Shown here piece by piece: positions 47,320 through 59,788 of a DNA stretch of 64,000 nucleotides. A model generated the notes under the pieces. The model saw nothing but the letters and a program-made list of their open reading frames with translations, had not been told where the DNA came from and ran no database searches. Made by a program: the position numbers and the translations under genes. The stretch is from Cantharellus purpuraceus (lineage: Eukaryota > Basidiomycota > Agaricomycetes > Cantharellales > Hydnaceae). Location of the stretch: contig JALBUN010000045.1 in assembly GCA_025174535.1 (NCBI GenBank), forward strand, positions 2,232,001-2,296,000, read 5' to 3'. Every line of letters begins with the position of its first letter. Position 1 is the stretch's first letter.

Positions 47320-50300
47320 ATGGGACCTCTCCTCCTGTCGGCCGCCACTCTCATCCTCCTCGCGACCTTCTACACCTCTAGCATCCAATCTCCACAGCTC
47401 CTCTCCCCCCAAGGATGTCGCATGTCGCGCATGTGGCCCTCCTACATCCTGCAACACAACTTCAACTCTTCGCAGAATAGACTCGCCCGACGCTATAGCC
47501 TGTGGCTATACCGTGAAGCAGACCGGGAGTCGTACGAACAGGCAAGTTCTATCCCCTCGCACTCTGCAGCACTGACACCGTGATGTACAGCTTGTGGGTG
47601 TCCCCGTCCTGTTCATTCCTGGAAACGCTGGCTCCTCCCGTCAAGTCCGCTCGATTGCTTCATCTGCATACAACCAATACTATTCCCAACCATTTACACC
47701 ACGCCCCGAGTTTCTCTCCTCCGGCATGAAGCCATTAGATTTCTTCGCAGGTCCGCCTGTTCGCAGCGCCCGTTTCTTTCGCAGTCATGTCACTGAAACT
47801 GTGTCCGAACAGTTGAGTTCAACGAGGATTTATCCGCCTTGCATGGTCCCACACTCCTCTCCCAGCGCTCATATACATTAGCTGCCATAAGGTATGTTTT
47901 GTCACTATATCCACCACACACGCAAGTCATCATCATGGGCCATTCCATGGGTGGAATTGTCGCATTATCTCTCCTACCATCTCCCGACATCTCCACCATA
48001 ATCACAATGTCCACCCCACACTCCCTCCCCCCTGCGAGACTCGACAACCGCATCGAAGACATCTATTCCGCAGGCTGGCATGCGTTGCACAATGAGTCCA
48101 CGCCCGTACTCGCCATCTGCGGCGGCGCAACAGACCTTCTGATCCCGTCCGAGACATGCACCATGGAGCATTCTATCTCTACTGTCGGCTGGAGAAAGAC
48201 GGTGTTTACCACCTCTTTGGAAGGGACCTGGACAGGCGTGGGACATCGTGAGATGGTGTGGTGCCATCAGGTGCGCTGGCGCGTCGCGCGCGCTGCACTT
48301 GAGCTGGGTAGCACGCCGAGCGATGCAGACAAAGGGGCGATCCTAAGCCGCTGGTTCCGCGACGAGGTGGATCAAGAACATCTAGCTCAGAGCATCCCGC
48401 TGACTATGGATAAGTCCTCTGTAACACATATTCCTGCTGGCCATCGTCTTGTCTTGCGACGAGTCCTGCGGCAGTCTGGCATTTATCTTCTGCCACTATC
48501 GTCTGGTCGGAGAAATCGCTTTATTCTCTACGTCTCTCGGGGGTCAGTTGGCTCTTTGTCGCCTCACCACGCGCCTGAGCTCCAAGTCTTCGTGTATAAA
48601 TGTCGAACATCTGCTGAGAATTGTCTACCGCTGCAGCCTCGCAGCCTCAAGCTCATACCCAATCCCTCCCTTGGGGCACTATTCCCGCTTCCCGGAGAAG
48701 GTGTGGACGAATCTGATGGCGTCGTTCGTTTTGAGGCCTTGGTTGATTCCAAGGATGTCGTGGCCAGCAATGTAGAGGAATGGATAGGCGTCGCGGTCCA
48801 GGGTGAGGGTGACTCGAGGAGCTGGATTGTGGCGGGGATTGAACAAGAGCGCGTTGAATGGTCTGATGTGGGCAAATTCTGTGAGGAAGTCGTATGTGTA
48901 AGTTTACGTACATCTGATTCCATTACAGCCCTGCTGTGGAGTAAGATCAACATCCCCGTCGATCCTGCGGCACTTTCGGTAAAGATATCCATACCGCATG
49001 CCCTTTCCAATTCGTTGGTAGTTTACCGGATTGAGACGCCCAAATTTTTAGGTTCATGTGCAGGTGCGCCCCTTCTCGGAATTTCTAGCCACTCCGTACT
49101 TATTACACAATTCTTGCAAGACGCACTGTTGCCACCTCTCATTCTCCACCGGACCAGTGCTGCAGAATCCCACTTTCACCCAACTTATGGCATCCGCCCA
49201 ATACTCATCCATGCGCACTCCTCTGGACCGTTCATTGCTTCCGAGGCTGAGGACAGACGCGCCGTCAATCTCGACATATACTCCTCAGGTGAATGCGGTA
49301 TATCCCAGTTGGAACTTACCGTTGACTGGTGGAGCAGTCTTGGCACGTGGGGGTTGAGATACTGGACGACGGTGTGTGCGTGGGCAGTCGGCGTTGTGGG
49401 GATCACGATACTGCAGGCATGGGATGCATGGGACGAGGGAGGTTTGTCCGTTCCGGTGCAATGAATGAAAGGAGATTGAAAGGCGGTACTGATCCAGCTT
49501 GTGATTTTCCAGACCCGTTCCCTGATGTCGCGGAGTCACTAACGCAGTATGTAAGGCATATTATGGTGCCGCTCGCGGGTGTCCTGCTTCTGGCCTCGTG
49601 TCTCCCGCTTGATGCAGGTCTCATGCTAGGGAATTCAGGAGAATTCCTGCTCGCACCTCTCGCATCGCTTATGCTATTTATCACGAGTGGTTGTGTAGTG
49701 CTTTCATGGGCTCTCCTTAGGCTTCTTACATGGATCTTGCTTAAGATCGTCTCGGTATTCGGGCGGTTAGCGTCATATCAAAGTGTTCGTGCATTACATT
49801 GATCACAGGTTTCTTAGCATCACAGTGGAAATGCGCGTGTGGAGACGCAGCCTCTGGTCACTTGGCTTCATCCTACTGCTAGTGGGCACCATCATCCCCT
49901 CGCAGGTGGCTTTATTGGTATGCTTCTTCATCCACCTCTCCACATGTGCAACACAAGCACTGTCTGCTGCCTCATCTCCTGCGCAAGCAGACTCGTACGC
50001 ACAAAACTCGCACATCTTGTTGCTGCTGTTCTGGCTTCTCCCTTTAGTTGCGCCTGTGCTCGCGGTGTGGGTGCGCACGCTCGCCACGGCGGGTCTTACA
50101 ACTCCATTTGATGGCGACCACAACGTGCTCGCTGTCTTTAGCTTCTTGCTCTACGTTGATTTCGCATCTAGCTTTGCGACTCCAGTGTTTGAAAGGGCAT
50201 CGTCAAGGTGATTAGTTTCTTGCACCGCTGTCAGGTGTCTGATCTGACGTTTGATTGATACTACTGCCGTAGGCTACAGAGACGCCTGACGTCTACGGTA

Positions 50301-50501
50301 CTCTACGCCCTCGGCGTGATACCCTTTACATTTGGGGGGAGATACACTTACTATGTTTATACGACGAGCAACGTAATGGTTAGTTTTCTAGTACTGACGC
50401 GAATCGGGACAAAGTTGTGGGGGTCGTAAAGGTACAGGCGAACATACCTGATGGGCGTGGCATTGCCATGTTGTATCAGTACCTGCGGGATGACCCATAG
50501 C
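47320..50501 (+). CDS. BST1: GPI inositol-deacylase (PGAP1/Bst1)
   Basis: The ATG at 47320 gives a signal-anchor helix (MGPLLLSAATLILLATFYTS). The lumenal lipase domain follows: VPVLFIPGNAGSSRQVRSIA, VEFNEDLSALHGPTLLSQRS, then VIIMGHSMGGIVALSLLPSP with the nucleophile in GHSMG, and ISTVGWRKTVFTTSLEGTW further on. The C-terminal half is multi-pass (YVRHIMVPLAGVLLLASCLP, LWSLGFILLLVGTIIPSQVA). PGAP1/Bst1 is an ER enzyme that removes the inositol acyl chain from GPI anchors before export. The first intron has a GC donor. The 3' end is uncertain: reading through gives a stop at 50427-50429, while splicing after YTTSNVM at GTTAGT...TAAAG extends to TAG at 50501. The C-terminus is shorter than in longer homologues. 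Confidence 0.85.
47542..47590 (+). other. GC-AG intron 1 of BST1
   Basis: CAG|GCAAGT...GTACAG|CTT, 49 nt, phase 0. Splicing joins ESYEQ to LVGVPVLFIPGNAG in frame. No GT donor nearby keeps the frame. The CAG|GCAAGT context is the known consensus for GC donors. Confidence 0.85.
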
Positions 50502-50730
50502 GTGTATGGCATGCATCATTAGTACAGCTTTGGCAGAGGCAGGGTCGCGGCGCATTCAGGCGCGCGTTCCGCCGGGTGCCGTTGGTCCGTTCGAACCGAA
50601 CGGGAAAATCGTTACCTTCCATTGCCTTTACTTTTATCTGTACCTACTACTTAATAGAGTTCCTTGCTCTCCCCTTCCGTACATCGCGTATAATTCGAAA
50701 AAAAGCCAACAGTCGATCTCCTCCACCGCT

Positions 50731-51432
50731 ATGCACACTACCTTCTTCATTGCCCTCCTCTCGCTTGCGACGTCGACATGGGCTATTACTGTCACTCAGC
50801 CGAGTCAAGGGACAACCTGGGATTCCTCTGCCACTAACACCATTTCCTGGACTGAAGTGAGCACCGACCCGACCACGTTTGCGGCGACGTTGGTGCGTTC
50901 CATTTCCCGACTCGGAAGGAGCAGCGCAAAACTGAAAACTCAATACAGGTGCAGCACGGCGTGTTCCAGAAAACACTGGCTGATAGCATCGATGGCACCA
51001 AGGGCAGCTTGTCCATCTCGATGACCCTCCCCACGGGCTCGGGCTTCCAAGTCAACCTTGTAAAGTCGTCGCAGGACCCCAACACGATTCTTGCCCAGTC
51101 CCCGCAATTCAACATCACTGCCGGAGGTGGCAGCAGTTCGGTCGTGGCGAGCACGGGCTCTGGCACAGGCTCCTCCATAGCTGCTTCCTCTGGTGCAGGA
51201 TCTTCCACTGCCGCCGCCTCAAGCACGGACGCCTCACTTGCGTATGGTTCTTTCTATGGGGCTCAATTTTTGATGTGTTGACGATGAGCTTGGTCACAGA
51301 ACTGGCCTACCCAATGTTTCCAGTACCTCTGCGAACCCCACAGCCTCTCACTCCAATGCTGCCTCGTTGTCCTCTTCGAGTCACGGCGGTCTAATGAGCA
51401 TCCTAGCTCTGTTCAGCCTAGCCCTGGTCTAA
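50731..51432 (+). CDS. Kre9/Knh1-like GPI-anchored surface protein
   Basis: Three exons (50731-50892, 50949-51241, 51324-51432) encode 187 residues. MHTTFFIALLSLATSTWA is a signal peptide. The next part (ITVTQPSQGTTWDSSATNTI, SWTEVSTDPTTFAATL, DGTKGSLSISMTLPTGSGFQ) matches the Ser/Thr-rich Kre9/Knh1 N-terminal immunoglobulin-like family, abundant in basidiomycete walls. A Ser/Gly/Ala linker and a hydrophobic tail (GGLMSILALFSLALV) after Ser form a GPI signal. It may help organise beta-glucan, but family members are poorly characterised. It lies 230 bp after BST1, whose enzyme would remodel its anchor; this proximity may be chance. Confidence 0.75.
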
Positions 51433-51849
51433 GTTGATCGATTTGTACCCTTACTGGATATTCCCACTGGTACCCTCGCTTCTTGTCTTTCCCTTCAGTT
51501 CCATGGACATTAACTTTGAGTTGTGCACTCGACTTGCTATATCCACTTATTATACACCGATGTGCACATGCACCTACATACGTATATACTCTGACATGGC
51601 GGACATAATTGTTGATTTCACCTTGTTACAGCAATACCATAGATATGCCGCTCTTCCTCATCGATCATGTGACCTCGGCTACTGGCTAGCTAGGGCAACA
51701 TATTAGCGAAGTTTATTGTGGCTGGTCTTCAGCAGTGCTCGTGACAAACCATTCACCAGATCGTCGGATTCTGAAAAAAAATTCATGCCACCTGCCAGCT
51801 GATAGGTTACTTAATCCTTGTGAATCGGCCAAAGGCTCCTCGACCTTCC
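51433..51849. other. Intergenic gap before BNA6
   Basis: About 420 bp with the 3' flank of the surface-protein gene and the BNA6 promoter. There is a C/T-rich stretch just after the stop and an A run at 51775-51783, but no clear TATA box or gene. Confidence 0.4.
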
Positions 51850-53022
<1,173 letters not shown>

Positions 53023-53043
53023 CCGCTTACCACAGTTACATTA

Positions 53044-54420
53044 TTATGTACTGCCAAGACCAAGTAATCTTATTGCGTTGTTTCCACAGACACCATCCTT
53101 TTGTGACTGGTCCCAACTAGCAATGCTGTCAATGGCGTCCAAATTATCCACAACACTCATCCATTTGTCCATGCTCGACAATGGCGGAAAAAATGGGTGA
53201 TCGGTGCCAAACATTATCCGCTCACTTCCGACTTGTTCTTTCCCCTGGAATTTGTGGGCCCTTTCCACTACTCGGCTCACAAATTCGAGTTCTTCTGGCC
53301 CATATGCTACAGCATCATACCATAACTTGCCAAGGCTTGTCCAGCAACAGCTATAGATCAGTTCGTTTATTAGTACCTTTTGATTAACTCACTAGTAACG
53401 AGCGTCGTGTTTGAGCCTTGACGATACCACTGGATCGTGATGTATGCATGAAGCCAATCTCGAAGAGAGCTGAGGCAGAGCGGCACCAGAATGTGCTATG
53501 AGCAGGCGGAGGGTCGGATGCCGGTCCAGCACTCCAGAAAGAATAAGACGTGTAGTAGCCTAATGACGATTAGTCAATGTCCGACAAAACATACGACGAG
53601 AAGAGACTGACAGTTGTTGTTTCAAATGGGAACCCCAAGGCCAGAGGAAGGACATGACCATTGTCCTTACTTCCCCACGCGGTGTCGACACCATAATGTG
53701 GATGAAGGAACACAACTAACTGCTCCTTAGCCAATGCCTCCCAGACAGGCTCTAAATCATCGTCATCTAATCCCTTACCAATACCCTTTGTCCCCATAAT
53801 CACGCCCCGAAGGTGTGGCAACGAAGCAATTTGTGAGATTGATTGTGAGAGAGAAGAGACAGGGATTAAAGGAACTAGAGGAAGTACTCCAAATGCATAT
53901 AAGCGCTTGAAAGTTCCTGAAGAAGATTGTAGAGTCGGAGAACCGGAACAATATGATTCCAGATCAACGTTCAAAAGCCCTGCCATTTCAGCAGCCCCCG
54001 AAGGGTCTAGGAAGTCTAGCCAAGGGTTAGCAGGGCTATTAAAAGCTAATGTTTATAACCTGAGCCCTGTGTGCGATAGGTGCCACCATACCTTACGACG
54101 GAAACCCCAATGCTGTGTGTATCCATGAACTTGAGCTTCTCGTTTCGATCCCAGTACTACACGCTTACTTATCAGGAACAATACTCAGAAACAATGAAGT
54201 GCGTGAAACGCCTGCCAAATACCTGAGGACCAACGGGCCTGCCACCACTAGGTTCATCTGGAAGAATATGCAACCTGGATTCCTCTTTCCCTAAAGCATT
54301 CATACAACTGGAGATTCGTGGAACCTGTGTTCTGGATCGAAGGAAAGCAACATATCTGGGCAGATAGACATGAGTGTGTATATCGACAAGGAGCCTTGCA
54401 CCCATCCTCCTGCTTTGCAT
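53044..54420 (-). CDS. ACMSD-family metal-dependent amidohydrolase/decarboxylase
   Basis: The ATG at 54420 (or 54405) leads to LLVDIHTHVYLPRYVAFLRS, with the HxH metal motif at the end of the first strand. Exons continue YWDRNEKLKFMDTHSIGVSV, SPANPWLDFLDPSGAAEMAG, LPHLRGVIMGTKGIGKGLDD, VVFLHPHYGVDTAWG (metal His), HPTLRLLIAHSGAALPQLSS (active-site His) and RIMFGTDHPFFPP (metal Asp). This is the amidohydrolase-2 family that includes ACMS decarboxylase, gamma-resorcylate decarboxylase and isoorotate decarboxylase. The order of metal ligands is complete, so it should be active. An ACMS decarboxylase role is suggested by its neighbours BNA6 and an aldehyde dehydrogenase, but sequence alone cannot separate substrates. 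Five introns. Confidence 0.75.
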
Positions 54421-54801
54421 TGCACGCATAAATCAGCCTGTTCCAAAGAGAATTCAGTGGCTTGTCATACCTGGTATGGAGAAGTGCTTCGGTGTTTGAA
54501 TTTTGAAACGTCCTTTGCTTGTCGGCGACTCCAACTAACACCGAGTTTGCAGGAAATGAGTTCTAGGCATCTACCTCGGGCTATAGGACTGGTGCCTACG
54601 TTTTCATCAACAAATACTCCTACGGAAAGGCACAATAACGTAGTTCGCTTATGTTGGAATACCGGATACGGGATCCTACCATAACAACGCGTCGACACGG
54701 GTTGTCACAATGCGGGACATTACTCATTCAATCCACATGACAACGCTCCACCATATTTAAATCTATTTATTCCACTAGTACTTACTTCACAGCTGCAATG
54801 G

Positions 54802-54810
54802 TATATATAA
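54802..54810 (+). promoter_or_regulatory. Strong TATA-like element
   Basis: TATATATAA, followed by AGGAGTCG and a C/T-rich stretch (CTGTCTCCCTTCCCTCAGTC), a classic fungal core promoter layout. The next ATG is at 54857, 47 bp on. Confidence 0.45.
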
Positions 54811-54856
54811 AGGAGTCGCAGCTGTCTCCCTTCCCTCAGTCGTGTTTAATACACAC

Positions 54857-55033
54857 ATGCTGAGTTTATCTGTCAAGTATTTCAACAACTTAAGTTCTTT
54901 AAGTCGGACTCGTTCCTGGTTCTTAGAACGTGCATGGCAGACGTGCTATCTCTGCAAACCTTACGAGCATCCACCCCATGTTTATTTTTGGAATCGTTGG
55001 ATTGCTCCCACTTCCCCGTTTCTTTGGCTTTGA
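54857..55033 (+). CDS. Short ORF after the orphan TATA box
   Basis: A 58-codon frame (MLSLSVKYFNNLSSLSRTRS to PTSPFLWL) with no known domain. It is rich in Trp and aromatic residues. Support is only its position behind the TATA box; it may be an upstream ORF in a long leader for the aldehyde dehydrogenase, or noise. Confidence 0.2.
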   Translation: MLSLSVKYFNNLSSLSRTRSWFLERAWQTCYLCKPYEHPPHVYFWNRWIAPTSPFLWL

Positions 55034-55584
55034 TTCCCATTGAACTCAGATCCCAGAGCATGATAATCTCTCCCCATGAACCTTGAAGACTTCCGCAACA
55101 GTCACTATCACAAAACCCTGTCCAGGTTGGATCCAGGTCAGGGAATCCCATACGTGGCCGTAGCGAGCATATACTTTTGACTAGACACTCGGACGGCAAA
55201 CCTGCCGGTGCTCTAGTACAGTCTCATAAGTCGGGAACGAGCTGATATTTGGGACTCCAAGCGCGAGGGATATTTGTGTGGCCATTGATTGAGGGAGGAC
55301 TGCGCGCCACCTCGAGGCTGCTTTCCTAACTGGAGAGGTGAAAGATGTCCCACTTTGAGCTAGTAGGCGGCCCCAGCTGTATAGATAGTGCCTTACAGTA
55401 ACGGTCTAATGAGTTATTTGCCGTATAGGGTTTGTCTTCATCACCGATAGCATGATAGATTAAGAATGGCACAGATTCCCAAGACACCTTGGGTCTGAAG
55501 GACCTTTAGAAGGGGAGCGGCCTACTTTAATTTATTGTTTGAACTCCGCCGTACATCACCATCAGTCTTGTGTTGTGTACAGAG

Positions 55585-58076
55585 ATGCGGACGCAATTCA
55601 AGGTCCCTGATATTTTGGTATGTGTAAAAATATGCTTTCCTGGGGCCTCTCATTTCGCGTTTGATATTATATAAGGTTAGGGAGAGGTATGGTCCATTCA
55701 TCTCCGGACAGTTTCTCATTAAAAGACCTGATGCACACTCGTAAGACATCCCCTAACTTATAACAAAACACTATGTTCAAATTCCCTGGAAAACTAGCAT
55801 CCCTGTTGTCAACCCTGCCAACGGCCAGCGAGTGACCGATGTTTCAAGTACTTCATCTGTTGAGGTAGAACATGCTGTCTGTCAAGCACAGGAGGTATTT
55901 GAGGAGGGCACATGGTCTAGATCCACTGTCCAACATAGATCATCGGTCCTTTCAAATCTCGCGAGGTCCTTGGAAACTCGAGTCGACGAAATAGCCGTTC
56001 TGGAGTCGCTGCAGACAGGTATACCTGTACACCTAATATCACTTATATCTCCCATTATCTGACAGGATTAAACAGGGAGAGCTATTCGTGAGATGAATGC
56101 ACAACTTGGAAGGCTCCCTGAATGGTGATACCCTGTCCTAATTTGCTTTCCTTTTGCTTTCAACTAAGTTTATCCTGTTTCCAGGCTGTGAGAGTGTATT
56201 CTTGCCTCTTTTTGATGGAACTTTGACACAGATCCAGTCACTACTACGCAGCGCTCATAAGGACTCATCAAGCATTTGTAGCACCAACACAAGGCCAATT
56301 ATTGAACTATGTAACGCGGATACCGCTTGGTTAGGCTTCTAAAACTGCTTGTAACGCTCCATGACTCTGAATCATTTCAAGGTGTTGTTGCCCAGATCAC
56401 AGTAATGCAAATACCTGTCCCAGCACAAAGGATTTTAACCACCAATTGCAGCCGTTCAACCATCCACTGCTCATCGCGATCAAAAAGATTGCACCTGCAC
56501 TAGCTATGGGAAACAGCATTATTGTCAAGCCATCTGAGGTGAGCCACAGTTATAAGCTTGTGCCTCGCATCTTCTGTACATCATACTAGCTAGCCCCGGT
56601 CTCTGTTCTCGAGTTTGCTAAGGTGGCCTTGGATGCCGGAGGTGCGACATAACCCCCTCCCCCCAAAAAAAACACTGATATGGGCATTGATTTTTACAGT
56701 CCCTTCTCGCGTTTTGCAGGTCCTAACTGGCTCGGGTGGGACCACCGGCATGGAATTAGTTTCTAATCCGCACATCAAAAAGGTTGATATAACAGTAAGC
56801 AACTTCATGTAGCCATTGGCTTGTAACTCCAATGCCATATAGGCAGGTACCACCACGGGACGCAAGATTGGAAGCGTTGTCGGCTCGAATTTGGGTAGCT
56901 TTACGGCTGAGCTCGGGGGAAAAGTATGACCTGGAGCTTGTAAGAAGATCATGACTGAGTCAGTCATACACCCAGGCACCAATAGTGATATTTGGTGACG
57001 CAAACCTTGAGAATGCAATCAATGGCGCGTACGTATCAACTCGCCGACAATTGGGCCACCTTGAACAGCATTGTTCCTAGAGCATTCGCTTCATTCATTG
57101 CCTCAGGTCAAACCTGTGTTTCCGGGACACGGTTCATTATTCAAGAGGATATTTATGATGCCTTTATGTCTGGCTTTTTGAAGAAGGTGCAGCACATTAC
57201 TTCGAGAATCGGCAACCGTACGTCCATGTTTTTTTTCAGGTTTTCAGAGCCTCAGTGATACTTATTCATCAACTAGCACTGAACCCGTTTTCAGCCATGG
57301 GTAGTGTTATCTCCTCCGGTGCACTCTCGCGAATTTCCTCTATGGTATCTGGTCGAGCTTCTGGAAAAGTCCTCGCTGGAGGAAAACCTATGACAGGTCG
57401 ATCACCCCTAGATGACTATGACCTATCGCAAGGGAGTTTCTATCCACCGACTGTGATCGCAGATGTGAACACTGAAGACAGTCTCTGGCAAGAAGAGGTT
57501 TTTGGTCCTGTTGTTGTCATCAAACGATTCAAGGTCAGAGTTCTACAGGTCGTGGACTTAATTATCGCTCGTAACCATCACCTGCTTAGATTGATGAAGA
57601 AGGGGTGCTCCTCGCCAATACGAGCAAGTATGGTATGTCATCTGATGCTTTCGTAGACCCGATGATCACTTAAAGTTGTGATAGCGCTAGGGGCAGCCAT
57701 TTGGACAACAGATTTGTCTAGGGCGCACCGAGTAGCTGCCGCACTTGAAGCCGGGGTAGTCTGGATTAACTGCCATCATCGTAATGATCCTAGTTCTCCG
57801 TGGTATGACGTCGTTTCTTATTTATCGCATATCGGGATGTCGATCTCTTCAAATATAGGGGAGGAATGAAAGAAAGTGGACTAGGAAGGGAAAACGGGAT
57901 CGAAGCCCTCGAACAGTGTTAGTTTCAGCATCTTCTAACCAACTATCTAGTTATCCGTTGTCTGTTCAGATTCCCAGAGCAAGTCCATAGTCGTCAACTA
58001 TGCAACTGCAAAGGAAATATCCGAGAAAGAAGATTGGTTTGCCGAAACTTCCGAAGGTAATGCCAGGTATGGATAA
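55585..58076 (+). CDS. NAD(P)-dependent aldehyde dehydrogenase
   Basis: About fourteen small exons assemble without a frame break. MRTQFKVPDIL joins RYGPFISGQFLIKRPDAHSI, then PVVNPANGQRVTDVSS. Further blocks: AALIRTHQAFVAPTQGQLLN, VTRIPLGVVAQITPFNHPLL, AMGNSIIVKPSELAPVSVLE, VLTGSGGTTGMELVSNP, AGTTTGRKIGSVVG, SFTAELGGKAPIVIF (catalytic Glu), FIASGQTCVSGTRFIIQED (catalytic Cys), EEVFGPVVVIKRFKIDEEG and PSSPWGGMKESGLGRENGIE. All catalytic elements of class I/II ALDHs are present, ending at TAA 58074-58076. At first sight the many tiny exons look like a decayed gene, but each join restores a conserved motif. A 2-aminomuconate semialdehyde role would fit the neighbours but is unproven. The start at 55585 is the least certain part. 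Confidence 0.8.
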
Positions 58077-58172
58077 TGGCATCGAATCGTGGGGAACCCA
58101 TCATTGGCCATATGTGGCAGCGAGTCTTCATGGAGGCTTGTAAATTGATTACCAACAGTAACTCAAAGGCAC

Positions 58173-59788
58173 CTACCGGCCTACAATGTACTCCTCGGTA
58201 GTAACTGATGGATACTTGGCTTGATGGGGGTTACAATTGGGGAGACAACTGATTTTTGCCCCAGCGTTCGGATTGCAAAAGAAAGCGATAGACTGCCGAG
58301 AAGGCGTATAATCGTCGCTGACAGAAGTTTGAGGAGCGACAACTCGATGCAGTGTACTCTGCAGGACATCGTTTGACCAGCGGGCCAATAGATCACCGAC
58401 ATTTACAACGACTGTGTCCTCCTGTGCAAGGGGACTGAATAGACCTCATCAAACAAGCTATTAAAGACTAACAATTGGAGAGGCAGGATGGAAATGTTTC
58501 GTATGTGGATTTAGGACTTCCAGACCTCCCACCTGAGATATTTAGATTTTCGTCAACGTGATATACTCAACTACTTACCGAATCCTGGAAAAGGAAGGTT
58601 ACGGAGCCGTAGTCTAATATCGGTAAGTTCACAGCGTGTCTACACGCACGATAAGGATTACCGTCACTTGCCCGAATGAGCCCCTGCACGAGTTTGACCT
58701 TCCTGGATCAAGAGAGAGCGCTTGATAGGAGGATATGACAGAAGCCTTCAGCCAGATTGTGGATAATTCATCGTATGATATCCCAAAATACGAACGAGCA
58801 TTACCTGAGGTTATGATACTGTTCGTTTATTTGATTCTCAAAGAATCTCTCTCCAATACCTAAACCTAATGCCACGGAACTCATGACTGATGTATGAAGT
58901 TCATGGCATGTCTGTCGTTGATCAGCTACGCGTTGCATGTAGTATGTCATCCCTTACTTGAAAAAAGGTCTTCATCGTGTCCTTGAATCCTGGGGCGTCA
59001 GATTCTCGCGGCCACTTGTTCTTCCACGTCGCGTCCCAGTCACGTCCAATCTCCATGGACTCCTTGAAGTCTGGAGCTTTGGCTCGCATTGCTGTAATCT
59101 CTTCTACTGGTAGACCATCCCTGAGCATCTGTAGCAGATCTCACACACTACAAACAAAACGATTACCATTATCCGATGATTGCGTCAGTTTTTCTCTGCT
59201 CATCTGCACGTATCCTCGGTTGCTTCGAGGATCTGATCAGGAGTGGCACGGTTAACTCAAAGAAGGTAAGAAACCACCCAGAACTCTCACTATCCCATGC
59301 CAATGTGTTCTAGGTTTCTCCGCAGGTCAATAACTTGTCTGGGAGCGATATACGATAAGGAGGAACTCGTTCACCTTGATATCTAGCGGCAATCTAAAGA
59401 ATTGTGCACTCTGTGGTCACCGTGAGACTATCTACTATTCATATTCACCCAATACAATTACCTTTTGAAAGGCATCTTTCACAGTCGTATCTGGAACTCC
59501 GTGGTTCTTGAGATATACGAATCCTACCTAGCATCTTCCCGTCACACTCGAGAGATAAGCAGTGTATAGACCAAAGAATACCTCCTTAAACGCCCCAATG
59601 ATTTGCCTAGCTGTATGTTCCTTGTCATGAGGCGACTGGGCGTTGCGAAACTTGCCGAAATCGACGATTGGTATATGGAGGGTGGAAACAGAGCGTGCTT
59701 TCACCGCCAGCGTAGCGAGGTGACGAGGCCAAGTGGTTGCAGTGAAGTGGGAGCAGGCAGATATGCGGCTGATACCATAACACAACAT
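58173..59788 (-). CDS. 2-oxoglutarate/Fe(II)-dependent oxygenase (isopenicillin N synthase-like)
   Basis: The ATG at 59788 gives an Arg/Ser/Thr-rich N-terminus (possible mitochondrial presequence) then VSTLHIPIVDFGKFRNAQ. Joined exons read VGFVYLKNHGVPDTTVKDAF, SAQFFRLPLDIK, NTLAWDNPRSNRGYVQMS, REKLTQSSDNEEITAMRAKA, IGRDWDATWKNKWPRESDAP, then YPPIKRSLLIQEGQTRAGAH and SDYGSVTFLFQDS (HxD iron ligands), TVVVNVGDLLARWSNDVLQS with TLHRVVAP (distal His), and TPSRQSIAFFCNPNAG (2OG-binding Arg and Ser). The enzyme should be a functional Fe(II)/2OG dioxygenase acting on a small molecule; this subfamily is common in fungi, substrate unknown. One intron needs a GC donor. It is convergent with the aldehyde dehydrogenase (96 bp between stops). 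Confidence 0.8.
58614..58671 (-). other. GC-AG intron in the 2OG oxygenase gene
   Basis: CATTCGG|GCAAGT...GATATTAG|ACTACGGC, 58 nt. Splicing yields AHSDYGS, which restores the iron-binding HxD motif exactly across the junction. Without it the frame stops at once (GGCAAGTGA). Confidence 0.85.

Larger units (their letters stand above)
54421..55584. other. Intergenic region with an orphan TATA box
   Basis: This 1.16-kb region between two outward-facing starts contains a strong TATA element at 54802 and one short frame (54857-55033). The rest has no frame with coding character. Confidence 0.4.

Noticed and set aside
55585..58076. Aldehyde dehydrogenase as a pseudogene
   Set aside because: The plain reading shows stops and frame changes, but every one is removed by a short GT-AG intron that restores a conserved ALDH motif.
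58173..59788. 2OG oxygenase as a pseudogene with a TGA and a frameshift near 59160-59390
   Set aside because: Introns ending CCTAG, GATCAG and CCAGTAG restore IKNTLAWDNPRSNRGYVQ and SSDNEEITAMRAKAPDF, so the frame is intact.
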